Part shown: positions 34,536-44,722 of the stretch, in pieces | Layout of the letters: each line of letters opens with the position of its first letter | Position numbering within the stretch: position 1 is the stretch's first letter | From: CAKZML01 sp963823435 | GTDB lineage: Bacteria; Pseudomonadota; Gammaproteobacteria; Steroidobacterales; BM003 | Assembly: GCA_963823435.1 (NCBI GenBank) | Contig: CAWGLN010000013.1 | Span: forward strand, 1 to 64,000 | DNA: 64,000 nt | Direction: 5' to 3' | Program-made: the position numbers and the translations under genes | The notes under the pieces: model-generated | What the model saw: only the letters and a program-made list of their open reading frames with translations | Told to the model about the DNA's origin: nothing | Database searches by the model: none

Positions 34536-37500
34536 ATGCAACGCCGTACATCAGACGCCCAGAAAAAACTCGTCGAAGAGATCGTGTCCAGGACCAGTGA
34601 CCATCCGGCCGCAAAGAAACAACCCCTGCTGATTGAATTTGTCAGGCAATTCTACCGAAACGTTTCGGTAGACGACTTATCCAACCACGATCTTGACGAC
34701 CTGGTTTCCGCGTCTGTGGCAGGTCTGGAATTTGCCATGAAGCGCAAACCAGGAAGCCCGAAGATACGTTTGTTCAACCCTGACCGTGCAGCAGACGGCT
34801 GGGGCAGCGCACACACCATCCTGGAAATCGTCAACGACGATATGCCATTCCTGGTTGACTCGGTACGTGCGGCAATCAACGTACATGGCCTGACCGTTCA
34901 ATTGACCATCCACCCGATTATGCGTGTGCTGCGTGACAAAACGGGGAATCTCAAGGAAATCGTACCCAGGAGCAGCAAGAGCACCAAGGGCTTCAAGGAA
35001 TCCATCATGCGTCTGGAGGTGGAAAGGGAAACAGACCAGCAGGTTCTTGATCAACTTGTGCAGCGCATTGAGTCTTCCCTGGCGGACGTGCGCAGTGCGG
35101 TAGAAGACTGGGAAGCGATGCGTGAAAAAGCCAGGCAGATATCCCAGGACATTGAAGAAAACCCGCCTGCCATAGACGCCGCTACCGTCTCTGAAAGCGT
35201 GGCCCTGATTCGCTGGATGGCGGACAACCACTTCACCTTGCTGGGCTACCGTGAATACGAGCTGTTGCGCGGTGAGAAAAAAGACGTACTCAAGCCGCTC
35301 GAAAACACCGGTCTTGGCATATTACGCAAGAACAGTTCACGCAAGGCCAAGTCGGTCAATATAAGCTCCCGCGAAATCCGGGCACAGGCGCGAGCCAGGG
35401 AATTGTTGATTATTACCAAGGCCAACTCCAACTCCACTGTGCATCGCAATACTCACCTGGATTACGTCGGCATCAAGATATTTGATTCTGCCGGCCGGGT
35501 GGTGGGGGAAAATCGCTTCCTGGGCCTGTTCACCTCGGTCGCCTATAGCCGCAATCCCCGCGACATCCCGCTCCTGCGCCACAAGGTCGCAGAGGTCATG
35601 TCTCGATCCGGCCTGGATTCTGCGAGTCATGCCGGTAAAGCACTCCAACATGTGCTGGACACCTTCCCCAGGGACGAATTGTGGCAGACAAGCGTGGAGG
35701 AACTGACACGCATCACTACCGGCATCCTGGGTTTGCAGGAACGCCAGCAGGTGAAAGTGTTCGTGCGCCGCGATGCATTCCACCGCTTTGTGTCCTGCCT
35801 GGTTTATGTGCCGCGTGAAAAGTACAACACCGAAGTGCGTCAGCGTCTCGAAGCCATATTGCTGGACCGCTACCAGAGCAATAGCTCGGAACATATGGTG
35901 CAGGTGGCAGATTCCAGATTGGCCAGGGTGCAATTCATCATTCGCCTTGGAGAGGGGCGTATGCCACGGGTTGACGTGGCCCGTCTGGAAGAAGACCTGG
36001 CTGAGGGTGTGAGAACCTGGACAGACAACCTCAAGGCTGAGCTTGTCGAGCGGCTCGGAGAAGAGACCGGCACAGGTCTTTTCAAACGCTTTGGCGCCAG
36101 TTTTCCCGCTGCCTACAAGGAGGATGCCACCCCCTACGAGGCAACCTACGATGTCGTACGCATGGCCTTGCTGCAGGATGAGCCTGACGAACTGCGTATG
36201 AGCGTCTACCAGCCACCGGGCTTCGGTGACAAAAAGTTACGCTTCAAGGTTTGTCGCCTGGATTCACCCATTCCTCTTTCCGACGCCTTGCCCATGCTGG
36301 AAAACCTCGGGCTGCGCGTAATCAGTGAACGACCCTACCGCTGCGTGATGGAAGACGGCAAGAAAATCTGGATCCAGGATTTCGATATGATCCTGGACCG
36401 CGAAGGCACTCTCGAGTTGACCGAAATCGGTAACAACTTCCGGGAGACCTTCGACCGCGTCTGGCAAAAAACGACCGACAACGACGGCTTCAACAAGCTG
36501 GTGCTCAGCGCAAGATTCAACTGGCGCCAGGCCTACCTGCTGCGCGCCTACTGCCGATATTTACTACAAACAGGATTGCCTTTCAGCCAGGCCTATATGG
36601 CGCAGGTCATGGATCGCAACGCGGGTGTCGCCCGCCTGCTGGTGCAATTGTTTGAGGCGCGCTTCGATCCTGAGACAGGCGAACGCAAGCGCAAGAGCCT
36701 GGCCGACCAGTGTCTTGAGGAAATCGAGGAAGCCCTGGACGGTGTGGCCAGCCAGGACGAGGACCGCATCCTGCGCGCCTTCCTGACCGTCATTAATGCC
36801 ACGCTTAGAACAAACTTTTACCAGTTACAGGCCGACGGCGAAAACAAGCCCTACCTGGCAATCAAGCTGAATCCGTCTTGCATACCCGATTTGCCGCTGC
36901 CCCGCCCCAAGTTCGAGGTGTGGGTATATTCACCACGCATGGAAGGCGTGCATTTGCGTATGGGCAAGGTCGCCCGCGGTGGCCTGCGCTGGTCCGATCG
37001 TATGGAGGACTTCCGCACCGAGGTGCTGGGTCTGATGAAGGCGCAGAACGTGAAGAACACCTTGATCGTACCGGTGGGCGCAAAGGGCGGGTTCGTGTGC
37101 AAGCACCTGCCCAAGGGCGATCGGGATGCCATCCAGGCCGAGGTGATCGAATGCTACAAGAGTCTTATCCGGGGTCTGCTGGATATCACCGACAACCTGG
37201 TGGATGGCAAGGTCACGCCGCCGGCAAGGGTGCAACGCCAGGATGAAGATGACTATTACCTGGTGGTAGCGGCTGACAAGGGCACAGCCACCTTCTCCGA
37301 CATCGCCAACTCGGTGTCCGCCGAATATAACTACTGGCTTGGGGATGCCTTCGCCTCCGGTGGGTCCGCCGGATACGATCACAAGGGCATGGGCATTACT
37401 GCCAAGGGCGGCTGGGAAGCGGTCAAGCGGCATTTCCGCGAACTGGGCATAGACACCCAGACAACACCGTTCACGGTGGCCGGCATCGGGGACATGGCAG

Positions 37501-39374
37501 GAGACGTATTTGGCAATGGCCTGCTGCAGTCGCGTCACACGCGCCTGAAAGCTGCCTTCAACCACATACATATTTTTCTGGATCCCGATCCTGATCCCGA
37601 AACCAGTTTCCTGGAACGTGAGCGGCTGTTCAATTTGCCACGCTCAAGCTGGGCGGACTATGACACCAACGTGATTTCACCCGGAGGTGGCGTCTACCTG
37701 CGTAGCGAAAAGAACCTGGATTTAAGTCCCCAGGTGCAAGCCATGCTGGGCACTACCGAAGAAAGAATGACGCCCCAGCAACTCATGCGCGCAATCCTGT
37801 GTATGGATGTGGACCTGTTGTGGAATGGCGGTATTGGCACCTACGTCAAGGCTTCCAGCGAAAGCAACGCCGATGCCGGTGACAGGGCCAACGACGCGCT
37901 GCGGGTGAACGGCAAGGACCTGCGCTGCAAGGTCATCGGCGAAGGCGGCAACCTGGGACTTACCCAGTTGGGCCGCATTGAATTCGCACGCAGGGGCGGC
38001 CACTTGAACACGGATTTCATCGACAACTCTGCCGGTGTGGATACCTCCGATCGTGAGGTAAACATCAAGATCCTGCTGCGCCAGGTGGTCGACAAGGGCG
38101 AGCTCAACTACAAGACTCGCAACAAGTTGCTGGCCAGTATGACCGAATGAAGTCGGCAAGCTGATTCTGCGCAACAATTACCTGCAGACCCAGGCCATCA
38201 GCATGATGGAGAGCCCACGCGGTGGAGCGACTCAACGAGCACGCCTTTGTGTTGCGCTCGCTGGAGAAAAGTAGGCGTACTGAATCGCGCGCTGGAATTC
38301 CTGCCCAGTGACGTCCAGATCATGTCACGTCGAACGGCCGGGACCGGCTTCACCAGGCCCGAGTTGTCACTCCTGGTAAGTTACTCGAAGATCGCCTTGT
38401 ACCAGGACCTGATCGAGTCCAACGTGCCCGAGGATTCCTACCTTTCGGTGGAACTGGAACGCTACTTCCCCGCACCCATGCGCAAGAAGTACGAGAGCAT
38501 CCTGCGTAATCATCCCCTGGCGCGTGAAATCGTTGCCACCATGATATGCAACAGCGTCATCAATCGTATGGGCCCGGTATTCACCTTGCGGATGATGGAA
38601 GAGACTGGTGCCGATGCGGCCAAGATCGCCCGCGCATACACCATTGCCAGGGAGATTTTCGGTGTGCGGGAGGACTGGGTCGACATCGAAGCCCTCGACA
38701 ACCAGGTTCCCGCCAGCGTCCAGTATTCGATGATGTTCCAGATCACCCGACTGCTGCGCCATGCCAGTGGCTGGATCATGCAACACCATGACGCCCCATT
38801 GAACGTCGAGGGTATTGTATCCAGGCTGCGGCCCGGCATAGAGCGCACCCTGAAGGCCCTGCCCAAGGCGATCCAGGGGCCACTGGGCCATCGCGTGTCA
38901 GAGACCGCCGGTTTGTACCGTGATATTGGCGTGCCGGATGCCGTTGCCTACCGTATGGCCCTGTTGCCGGCAGCTTTCTCAGCCCTGGACATTACCGAGA
39001 TCGCCCTGGAAACCAAGCTGGATGAATTACGCGTAACCAAGACCTACTACGAACTTGGACGCGCACTTTCCCTGGACTGGATTCTCGAGCAAATCGAGCA
39101 GCTTAAGGTGGACGGGCGCTGGCAGGCCATTGCCCGCGGGTCACTGCGAGATAACATCTTCTCACTGCAGCGCCAATTGACCACACAGTTGCTGTCTCAC
39201 CCAGGCAAGGGAACGCCGGAAGAGTTGGTCAGTCGCTGGGTCTCTGGTGTGTCGGGACAGGTTGCCCACCTGCAGAAGCTCATCGCCGAGATGCGCAGCA
39301 GTGGCGGCGGCATGGACTTTGCCACGCTTTCCGTATCCCTTCAGGAAATCAGGAAACTGGCCCTGCTGGCATAA
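34536..39374 (+). CDS. gdhB: NAD-specific glutamate dehydrogenase, large (~180 kDa) type; three indels
   Basis: About 1611 residues when corrected. Catabolic NAD-GDH with a long N-terminal regulatory region (DDMPFLVDSVRAAIN near residue 107), catalytic core with ARGGLRWSDRMEDFR, VPVGAKGGFVCK and GGIGTYVKASSES, and a helical C-terminal part (LVSYSKIALYQDL, LRVTKTYYELG). The first frame ends at 38150. Between 38147 and 38270 three single surplus bases (near 38147, 38217, 38266) break it; with them removed the reading VGKLILRNNYLQTQAIS to VLNRALEFLPSD is continuous. Start ATG 34536. It converts glutamate to 2-oxoglutarate and ammonia. No neighbour in an operon. Confidence 0.93.
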
Positions 39375-39461
39375 TGCGGCTATCCACAATTGCAGCCCGG
39401 CACCGGCCGGGTACTCTAGGTTTGTGTGGCTGACGCTGCACACTAAACACAAAGGCATGAA

Positions 39462-40213
39462 ATGACTGGCAAACTCGTACTATTGAGGCACGGCCAAAGC
39501 GCCTGGAACCTGGCCAACCTGTTCACGGGCTGGCATGACGTGGATTTGACCGATAAAGGCCGGGCAGAGGCGGCCCTGGCGGCCGGGCAGTTGCTGGAGG
39601 AGGATTTCCACTTCGACCTGGCCTTTACCTCCGTCCTCAAGCGCGCCATCCGCACCCTGTGGATAGTCATGGATAACACCCAGCGCATGTGGGTACCGGT
39701 TGAACGCAGCTGGATGCTTAACGAGCGGCACTACGGAGCGCTGCAGGGACTGGACAAGGCCGAAACAGTCGCCAGGCACGGCGCCGAACAGGTGCAAATC
39801 TGGCGGCGCAGTTATGACGTTGCGCCCCCTCCCGTGGGCTGGGATGACAAGGAACACCCGCGCTTTGATGAGCGCTACGCCTCCGTGAACCCCAAGGACC
39901 TGCCGACCTCCGAGTCACTCAAAACAACACTGGATCGCGTACTGCCCTACTTTGAGCAGCAGCATCGCGCCGCAACTGAAGGCCGGAAAGAACGTCCTTA
40001 TCGTGGCGCATGGCAATAGCCTTGCGCGCCCTGATAAAACACCTTGATGGGGTCTCCGATACCCGGATCACCGAACTGAACATTCCTACAGGTGTGCCCC
40101 TGCTGTACGAACTGGATGACTCGCTGAAGCCAATAACAAGCCGATTCCTGGGTGATCCTGACGCTGTCAAGGCAGCCCAGGACGCAGTAGCCCACCAAGC
40201 CAGTCGGCGCTGA
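39462..40213 (+). CDS. gpmA: 2,3-bisphosphoglycerate-dependent phosphoglycerate mutase, two indels
   Basis: About 249 residues. The phospho-His is in LVLLRHGQSAWN; also the GpmA signature LFTGWHDVDLT, RSWMLNERHYGALQG, and the second catalytic His in VLIVAHGNSLRALIKH. The frame is lost near 39960 and again near 40018, where one surplus C each would restore it. The C-terminal frame (40010-40213) gives ITELNIPTGVPLLYELDD. Glycolysis/gluconeogenesis step 3-PG to 2-PG. ATG 39462. Confidence 0.92.
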
Positions 40214-40243
40214 CTCGAAATACGCATAGCCAAGGAGCGTGCC

Positions 40244-40624
40244 GTGAACAACTATCGACGCATACATGAGATCTTGCTCGCACGGCGCCAGGAATTAACC
40301 ACCCGACTGGAACAAATCACCTCTGACGTCCGGCATGAGGAAGAACCGCTTAGCGCAGATTTCGCCGAGCAGGCGACCGAGCGAGAAAACGAGGAAGTGA
40401 TGGATGCACTGGGCTCGCAGGCTCGTCATGAACTGAGCATGATTTCTGACGCCCTGCGGCGTATTGAGGCCGACGAGTTTGGCGAATGCCTCGAGTGTGG
40501 CGAATCGATAAATGAACAACGCCTGGAGGCACTGCCGTTCGCCAGGACCTGTATCGACTGTGCGGAAGTCGCCGAGAAAACGCTCAGGGACTCGGTCCCC
40601 AAGAAAGCAGCCCCACCCCACTAG
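40244..40624 (+). CDS. DksA/TraR-type zinc-finger protein
   Basis: 126 residues. N-terminal coiled coil (residues 5-70, with LSADFAEQATERENEEVMD), then the zinc finger CLECGESINEQRLEALPFA with TCIDC. The acidic tip needed by DksA to act in the RNA polymerase channel appears as DFAEQ. Shorter than E. coli DksA (151), closer to its paralogues. GTG start at 40244 preceded by AAGGAG at 40232. Confidence 0.9.
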   Translation: MNNYRRIHEILLARRQELTTRLEQITSDVRHEEEPLSADFAEQATERENEEVMDALGSQARHELSMISDALRRIEADEFGECLECGESINEQRLEALPFARTCIDCAEVAEKTLRDSVPKKAAPPH

Positions 40625-40649
40625 TCTGACAGTCCCGGCGTGCGCGGAC

Positions 40650-41558
40650 TCAACGGTTGCACCAATAGCGCACACCCTGCGTGTTGAGAAACGTCTCCGC
40701 CCCGGCACCTTCGAGCATTGCGAAAGTACTGAGCATTCCTGCCTGTATGCAGGTATCTGCGGCGACGGTGACGGACCGGGGTGCATCCGGCACCGGCCAC
40801 CCGGTCTTCGGGTCAAGGATATGGCCATAGCGGATGCCGTCTTTGAGCAGAAACCGACGCGCATCGCCGCTGGTAGCCAATGCGCCAACCTGCAAACTCA
40901 GCAGGCGCTCCGCTAAAGGCCGCGCCGTATCCAGCGCCTCGATACCCACTTTCCAGGCTTCACGCTGTCGTGATCGATGGGTGATTGCCAGATCGCCGCC
41001 AAAATTAACCAGGCAACTTGCGGAGGTCGCTTTGCGCAGCAGTTCAGCAGCGCGATCGACCGCATATTCTTTACCTACGCCGCCCAAATCGATCTGCATG
41101 CCGTCTGGCATCTGCAACGTCGGAGACACCCAGTCGACCCGATGCCAGCCTATGTTTTCAAGCAGGTCAGCGATGGCTGCGGGGGATGGAATCCGGTCAC
41201 TGCCGTCGAAGCGCCAGACCCGTCGCAACACCCCCGATGTAATGTCGAACCGACCCTCACTCAGCTGGGTAAGCGTCGTCGAAAAATCAATGAGATGCGC
41301 TGTCTCCGGATCAAGATCCACAGGCTGACCACCGGCATTATTGATACGGTCGACGATATTCCCTGGAAGGTAACGGCTGAATTTGTCCTCAATACGCCAG
41401 GCTTCGGTCGCGGCAAGTGTTGTCAGCCGCTTTGCGATGCCGGCATCCCCGGTCTCGCATAGCACCTCGCAGGGGCTGGCCATGGCCTGGAAGGTACCCC
41501 GCCAGCAACCGTCTCCCCTGTCGATACGGAGGTTGCGGCCAGGCCGATGATTCACCAT
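40650..41558 (-). CDS. apbE: FAD:protein FMN transferase (ApbE)
   Basis: 302 residues. Covalently attaches FMN to Thr or Ser of target proteins. Has the FQAMASPCEV start, DLGGVGKEYAVDRA, NFGGDLAI, GDARRFLLKDG, HILDPKTGWPV (the HxxDPxTG motif) and TCIQAGMLSTFAMLEGA (FAD and Mg site). No clear signal peptide, so the export route is unclear. Last gene of a four-gene minus-strand set with DUF3570, DUF4266 and a thioredoxin-like protein. None of those shows the usual FMN-binding target motif, so its substrate is open. Confidence 0.93.
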   Translation of the reverse strand: MVNHRPGRNLRIDRGDGCWRGTFQAMASPCEVLCETGDAGIAKRLTTLAATEAWRIEDKFSRYLPGNIVDRINNAGGQPVDLDPETAHLIDFSTTLTQLSEGRFDITSGVLRRVWRFDGSDRIPSPAAIADLLENIGWHRVDWVSPTLQMPDGMQIDLGGVGKEYAVDRAAELLRKATSASCLVNFGGDLAITHRSRQREAWKVGIEALDTARPLAERLLSLQVGALATSGDARRFLLKDGIRYGHILDPKTGWPVPDAPRSVTVAADTCIQAGMLSTFAMLEGAGAETFLNTQGVRYWCNR

Positions 41559-41578
41559 GCGTCGGCCGTCCGTACCGA

Positions 41579-42895
41579 TCAGTTGCCGAATCGATAGCTG
41601 AACTGGGCGATTATCGCATTGAGGTCCGGGTAGTTGTCGCGACCGACCTGGTTTCCGATCAACTGATTCGAGTCAACGGTGCCGGATTGATGGTACCACT
41701 CGAGTCGGACACTCATATCGTTGTCGCCACCGGTCTTCCATCCGTATTTCAGACCGGCCGTAATCGCATCGAAATTGCCCAGCCGATAATCAGCGGAGGC
41801 ATAGTCCGGAAGCGGGGCTCCATCAACCAGGCTCAGGGTATAAAAGTCGGCCTCGGATTGTGTGTAGTAACGCAGGTGCGGTTCCAGGTAACTCGCCTTG
41901 CCAAGAGGCCAGCGGTAACGCATGTCCAGGGTATGCGAGTCTATGTCCCAGTCATCTGTCATATACCGATACGAGACATCCAGGATCTTGCCGCTCATGT
42001 AGTACTTGGCCTGGGTGTACACGCTGTGTTTCGTTCGATTGTCCGGGCGTGCCTCATGCAGGTATAAATGCGACGGACCGTCAACTCCCGGTGTTTGCGG
42101 AATGGGCACCACATCGCCGGTGACGCCATCCACCACGCTCACGACCTTGAATGGGTCGCTAAGGTAGCCACTGGAATCGCTGTAGGAATAGTTGACCTGC
42201 ATCAGGAGGTGCTTCGAAAGGACCTGGGTAACACCGAAAACAAGGTCAAAAATATCCTTTGTATCCGGACCCGATCGATTACTCAAATCACCAACGTCAA
42301 GCATTGGGGTCAGTGCCGCGGGTATACCGCCTATGGGGTCCCACTCGTCATGTGCAACAGCAAACCCCGCCGAAAGCGTGGTATTGCGCTGATTGAAATC
42401 ACGCGAGATTTTTGCGTTGAGGCCAAGGTGCATATAGTCGAATTCTTTCGACGCACTTGCGCCAACATTGACCTGGTACAAGCGGCCAAGGGGTTGCTGC
42501 CAGTTTGCAGAGGCAGCCACGCGTGTATCCTTAAATGTGTCGTCAAGCGGCTGCTCGCCCGGTGCGGTAGTGTAAATGGCGTCGCCCGAAGGCCGCGTAA
42601 ACGTCTGCGCCACGTCCTGTACCAGGGCGCCGTTCGGGCTTGCGCCAGTCAGCGCGTCCAGCGTCAACCCCAGGGTCAGGAACCGGTCATCCAGGAAGGT
42701 ACGCCGCGCCAGCATATCCAGGCTGATGTCCTGCACGCGATTGTTGTCTTCACCGTAATAGAGCAACGCGGTATTGAAGTCCCAGCCCGGGTCCTCCTGG
42801 GCCTGCACCGGTTCAGGCATATTGCTACCGAGCAGGGAACAGGTAGCGGCGGCAAGGCTGGCGGTAATGGAGCGCTTGTTGTCGTGACTCATCAT
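41579..42895 (-). CDS. DUF3570 outer-membrane beta-barrel protein
   Basis: About 438 residues with a signal peptide (residues 1-33, ending EPVQAQ). The mature part is rich in alternating aromatic strands and ends SYRFGN, with the terminal aromatic typical of barrel insertion. Motifs: DFNTALLYYGEDNNRVQDIS, LDALTGASPNGA, GASASKEFDYMHLGLNAKISR. DUF3570 has no established function. Always seen here with DUF4266 and ApbE in the same operon (this locus). Start ATG 42895 or 42892; 7 bases after DUF4266. Confidence 0.88.
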   Translation of the reverse strand: MMSHDNKRSITASLAAATCSLLGSNMPEPVQAQEDPGWDFNTALLYYGEDNNRVQDISLDMLARRTFLDDRFLTLGLTLDALTGASPNGALVQDVAQTFTRPSGDAIYTTAPGEQPLDDTFKDTRVAASANWQQPLGRLYQVNVGASASKEFDYMHLGLNAKISRDFNQRNTTLSAGFAVAHDEWDPIGGIPAALTPMLDVGDLSNRSGPDTKDIFDLVFGVTQVLSKHLLMQVNYSYSDSSGYLSDPFKVVSVVDGVTGDVVPIPQTPGVDGPSHLYLHEARPDNRTKHSVYTQAKYYMSGKILDVSYRYMTDDWDIDSHTLDMRYRWPLGKASYLEPHLRYYTQSEADFYTLSLVDGAPLPDYASADYRLGNFDAITAGLKYGWKTGGDNDMSVRLEWYHQSGTVDSNQLIGNQVGRDNYPDLNAIIAQFSYRFGN

Positions 42896-42902
42896 ACTAT
42901 CC

Positions 42903-43130
42903 TCAATTACAGCCGCAGCCGCCGCCACCGAAACCCCGGCCGCCACTGGATGCTTCCTTACTGAAATAGATGTGGTCGTCGATGGCCGCCTCGAGAGGGT
43001 CGCTGGTCAACTGCATCTCATCCTTGGCGAGTATCTCCCGATCCCAGGGCTCAACGCCCATCGATGCACAACCCGAACACAGCAACAGCCCCGAAAAGAC
43101 CAGGCTCAACAACAAACGTGACTTATTCAT
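42903..43130 (-). CDS. DUF4266 small lipoprotein with Gly/Cys tail
   Basis: 75 residues. Lipobox LLCSGC gives an acylated Cys at about residue 21. Then GVEPWDREILAKDEMQ and DPLEAAIDDHIYFSKEAS, and the tail GGRGFGGGGCGCN with two cysteines at the very end. ATG 43130 overlaps the stop of the thioredoxin-like gene by 8 bases. The tail could bind metal, form disulfides with the neighbouring redoxin, or be modified (inference). Confidence 0.85.
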   Translation of the reverse strand: MNKSRLLLSLVFSGLLLCSGCASMGVEPWDREILAKDEMQLTSDPLEAAIDDHIYFSKEASSGGRGFGGGGCGCN

Positions 43131-43596
43131 CCGGATGTTCCTTTTTGCTTAACGCTTCAACGATTACGGCCTCGTAGTCGTCCTGCAAACCGACCTTGTA
43201 TCCCAGGTGACGATCGTGGATGGTGCCATCCCGTGCAATGACATAGGAACTTGGCATCGCGATGACGTCATATTCACGAGCCAGCGTCTTGTCAGTGTCG
43301 TAGACAATCCTGAACTCGGGTGGAAACTCGTCCAGAAACTCCTGCGCCTCAGCCGCATCGTTGTCGAGATTCACACCGATGACGACCAGACCTTCAGAGG
43401 CATATTTTGCCTGCATCTCATTCAGCCACGGAAAGGAACGTCGGCAAGGCACACACCAGGACGCCCAGAAATCGAGCACCACGACCTTGCCCTTGTATTG
43501 CTGGAGGTCAAAAGGTTCTGCAGCGAATACTGCAGGTGCGGGTGCCAATATTGCGACAAGCGTGGCAACAAGCACGAGGCGGAGGTTCCATTTCAT
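43123..43596 (-). CDS. Periplasmic TlpA/ResA-type thioredoxin-like protein
   Basis: 157 residues. Signal peptide 1-25 (LVLVATLVAILAPAPAVFA), then VVVLDFWASWCVPCRRSFPWL with active-site CVPC, VVIGVNLDND and the cis-Pro loop IAMPSSYVIARDG. First gene of the DUF4266/DUF3570/ApbE operon. It may keep the DUF4266 tail cysteines reduced (inference). Confidence 0.93.
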   Translation of the reverse strand: MKWNLRLVLVATLVAILAPAPAVFAAEPFDLQQYKGKVVVLDFWASWCVPCRRSFPWLNEMQAKYASEGLVVIGVNLDNDAAEAQEFLDEFPPEFRIVYDTDKTLAREYDVIAMPSSYVIARDGTIHDRHLGYKVGLQDDYEAVIVEALSKKEHPDE

Positions 43597-43915
43597 AGGT
43601 ATGCTAGATCCTGTTTTGGCTGGCTAATCAGATAGTGAAAACGCTGACACAACAACGTACGCAATCCCTTTGAGCCATCCTACTCAATAACCGGGAACCC
43701 CACAAAATAAATCAGCCGTGACACCGACTCGACACTATTGAATGATAACCGAGCAGAAATTCAGACCCGACGATAGTCGTATTTCCTGCCAGCCTCGCTC
43801 GGAAAAATCCCCAAGGCACTGCCCGTTGAGTCTCTATCCGAACAACTTGCCTGCCTTTCGTCAAGCTGTTGCCCGGTTGCGACAGACCGATGCAGTAAGC
43901 TTAACGCGTCAATTC
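43597..43915. other. Intergenic region upstream of the thioredoxin-like operon
   Basis: About 320 bases. A plus-strand open frame at 43742-43972 has no family likeness and overlaps the M23 gene end, so it is not called. No hairpin or repeat recognised. Confidence 0.45.
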
Positions 43916-44698
43916 TCAGGATGGCAGCACCACTCCGCTGGCGGCCGGTTCAGGCAGTTTCAAGACCGGTGAGGGATCAGGACAGACCTGGCGCCAAAAG
44001 CCCAGTTCGGATGGCGCACACACGCCGTTGAAATTTGAGGTCTCACCGAGCAGGTCCAGGACAAGTTGCACATGCAGATGGGGAGGCCAGTGTCCGTTTT
44101 CCTGCTCGTCGCCTATGCGTGCAAACACCTCTCCGGCGACCAGCTTTTGACCGGTAGCCAGGGCATCAAGCGTATCCAGACTCAAGTGGCCATAAAGCGT
44201 GTAAAAGACCCTGGGAGCGCCTTGTAGTGCATGCTCCAGAATCACGGTGGGACCGTAGTCCAGGTGTTTGTCATTGAGGACGGCCGCCACAACGGTGGCG
44301 TCAAACGGAGCATGCACACGGGTTCCGGCGGGCACGAAGATATCCACCCCGAGGTGAACAGAACGCGCCTGGGCCCCATCCAGGAATTGCTCACCCGAAT
44401 AACAATCCCTGTCCTCGGCATAGCGCCCAAGGGCCGCACAGGCACCGTACTCAGACAACAACAACTCTATCGCCTCGGCGGCACCCGCCTCGGCCAGGTC
44501 GTGCGCGCCCAGGCGGGTCGCCCGGGCTGAAAAATCCAGCTCGATTACCCGCGGGGCATCCGCCAGGCTGATCATCAGCGGGTGAGCGTCGGTATGGCTT
44601 TCCAGCCAGGCCGGCAAGGCAAGAGCCCCATCCAGCGCCTCCCCGTCCCGCTGATAGCCTGACCAGGCGGCATCCAGCAATGTGTCTTCGTTTGCCAT
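43916..44698 (-). CDS. M23-family peptidase-like protein, no signal peptide
   Basis: 260 residues. The LytM-type metallopeptidase core has HLGVDIFVPAGTRVHAPF (metal His and Asp), TLYGHLS and HLHVQLV (HxH). The ~110-residue N-terminal part (YQRDGEALDGALALPAWLES) lacks a signal peptide or membrane helix. This arrangement resembles the peptidase-like segment in fused phosphotransferase/aminotransferase proteins, so it may not act on peptidoglycan. ATG 44698; 25 bases downstream of tesB. Confidence 0.82.
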   Translation of the reverse strand: MANEDTLLDAAWSGYQRDGEALDGALALPAWLESHTDAHPLMISLADAPRVIELDFSARATRLGAHDLAEAGAAEAIELLLSEYGACAALGRYAEDRDCYSGEQFLDGAQARSVHLGVDIFVPAGTRVHAPFDATVVAAVLNDKHLDYGPTVILEHALQGAPRVFYTLYGHLSLDTLDALATGQKLVAGEVFARIGDEQENGHWPPHLHVQLVLDLLGETSNFNGVCAPSELGFWRQVCPDPSPVLKLPEPAASGVVLPS

Positions 44699-44722
44699 GG
44701 CATCCTCGTCCCTGTCGGAATA

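Noticed and set aside
38147..38150. Programmed frameshift in the GDH gene
   Set aside because: Three separate shifts within 125 bases and no slippery sequence or pairing structure; sequence error is simpler.
43742..43972. Plus-strand open frame of 76 codons
   Set aside because: No likeness to any family, composition unlike nearby genes and it runs into the end of the M23 gene.
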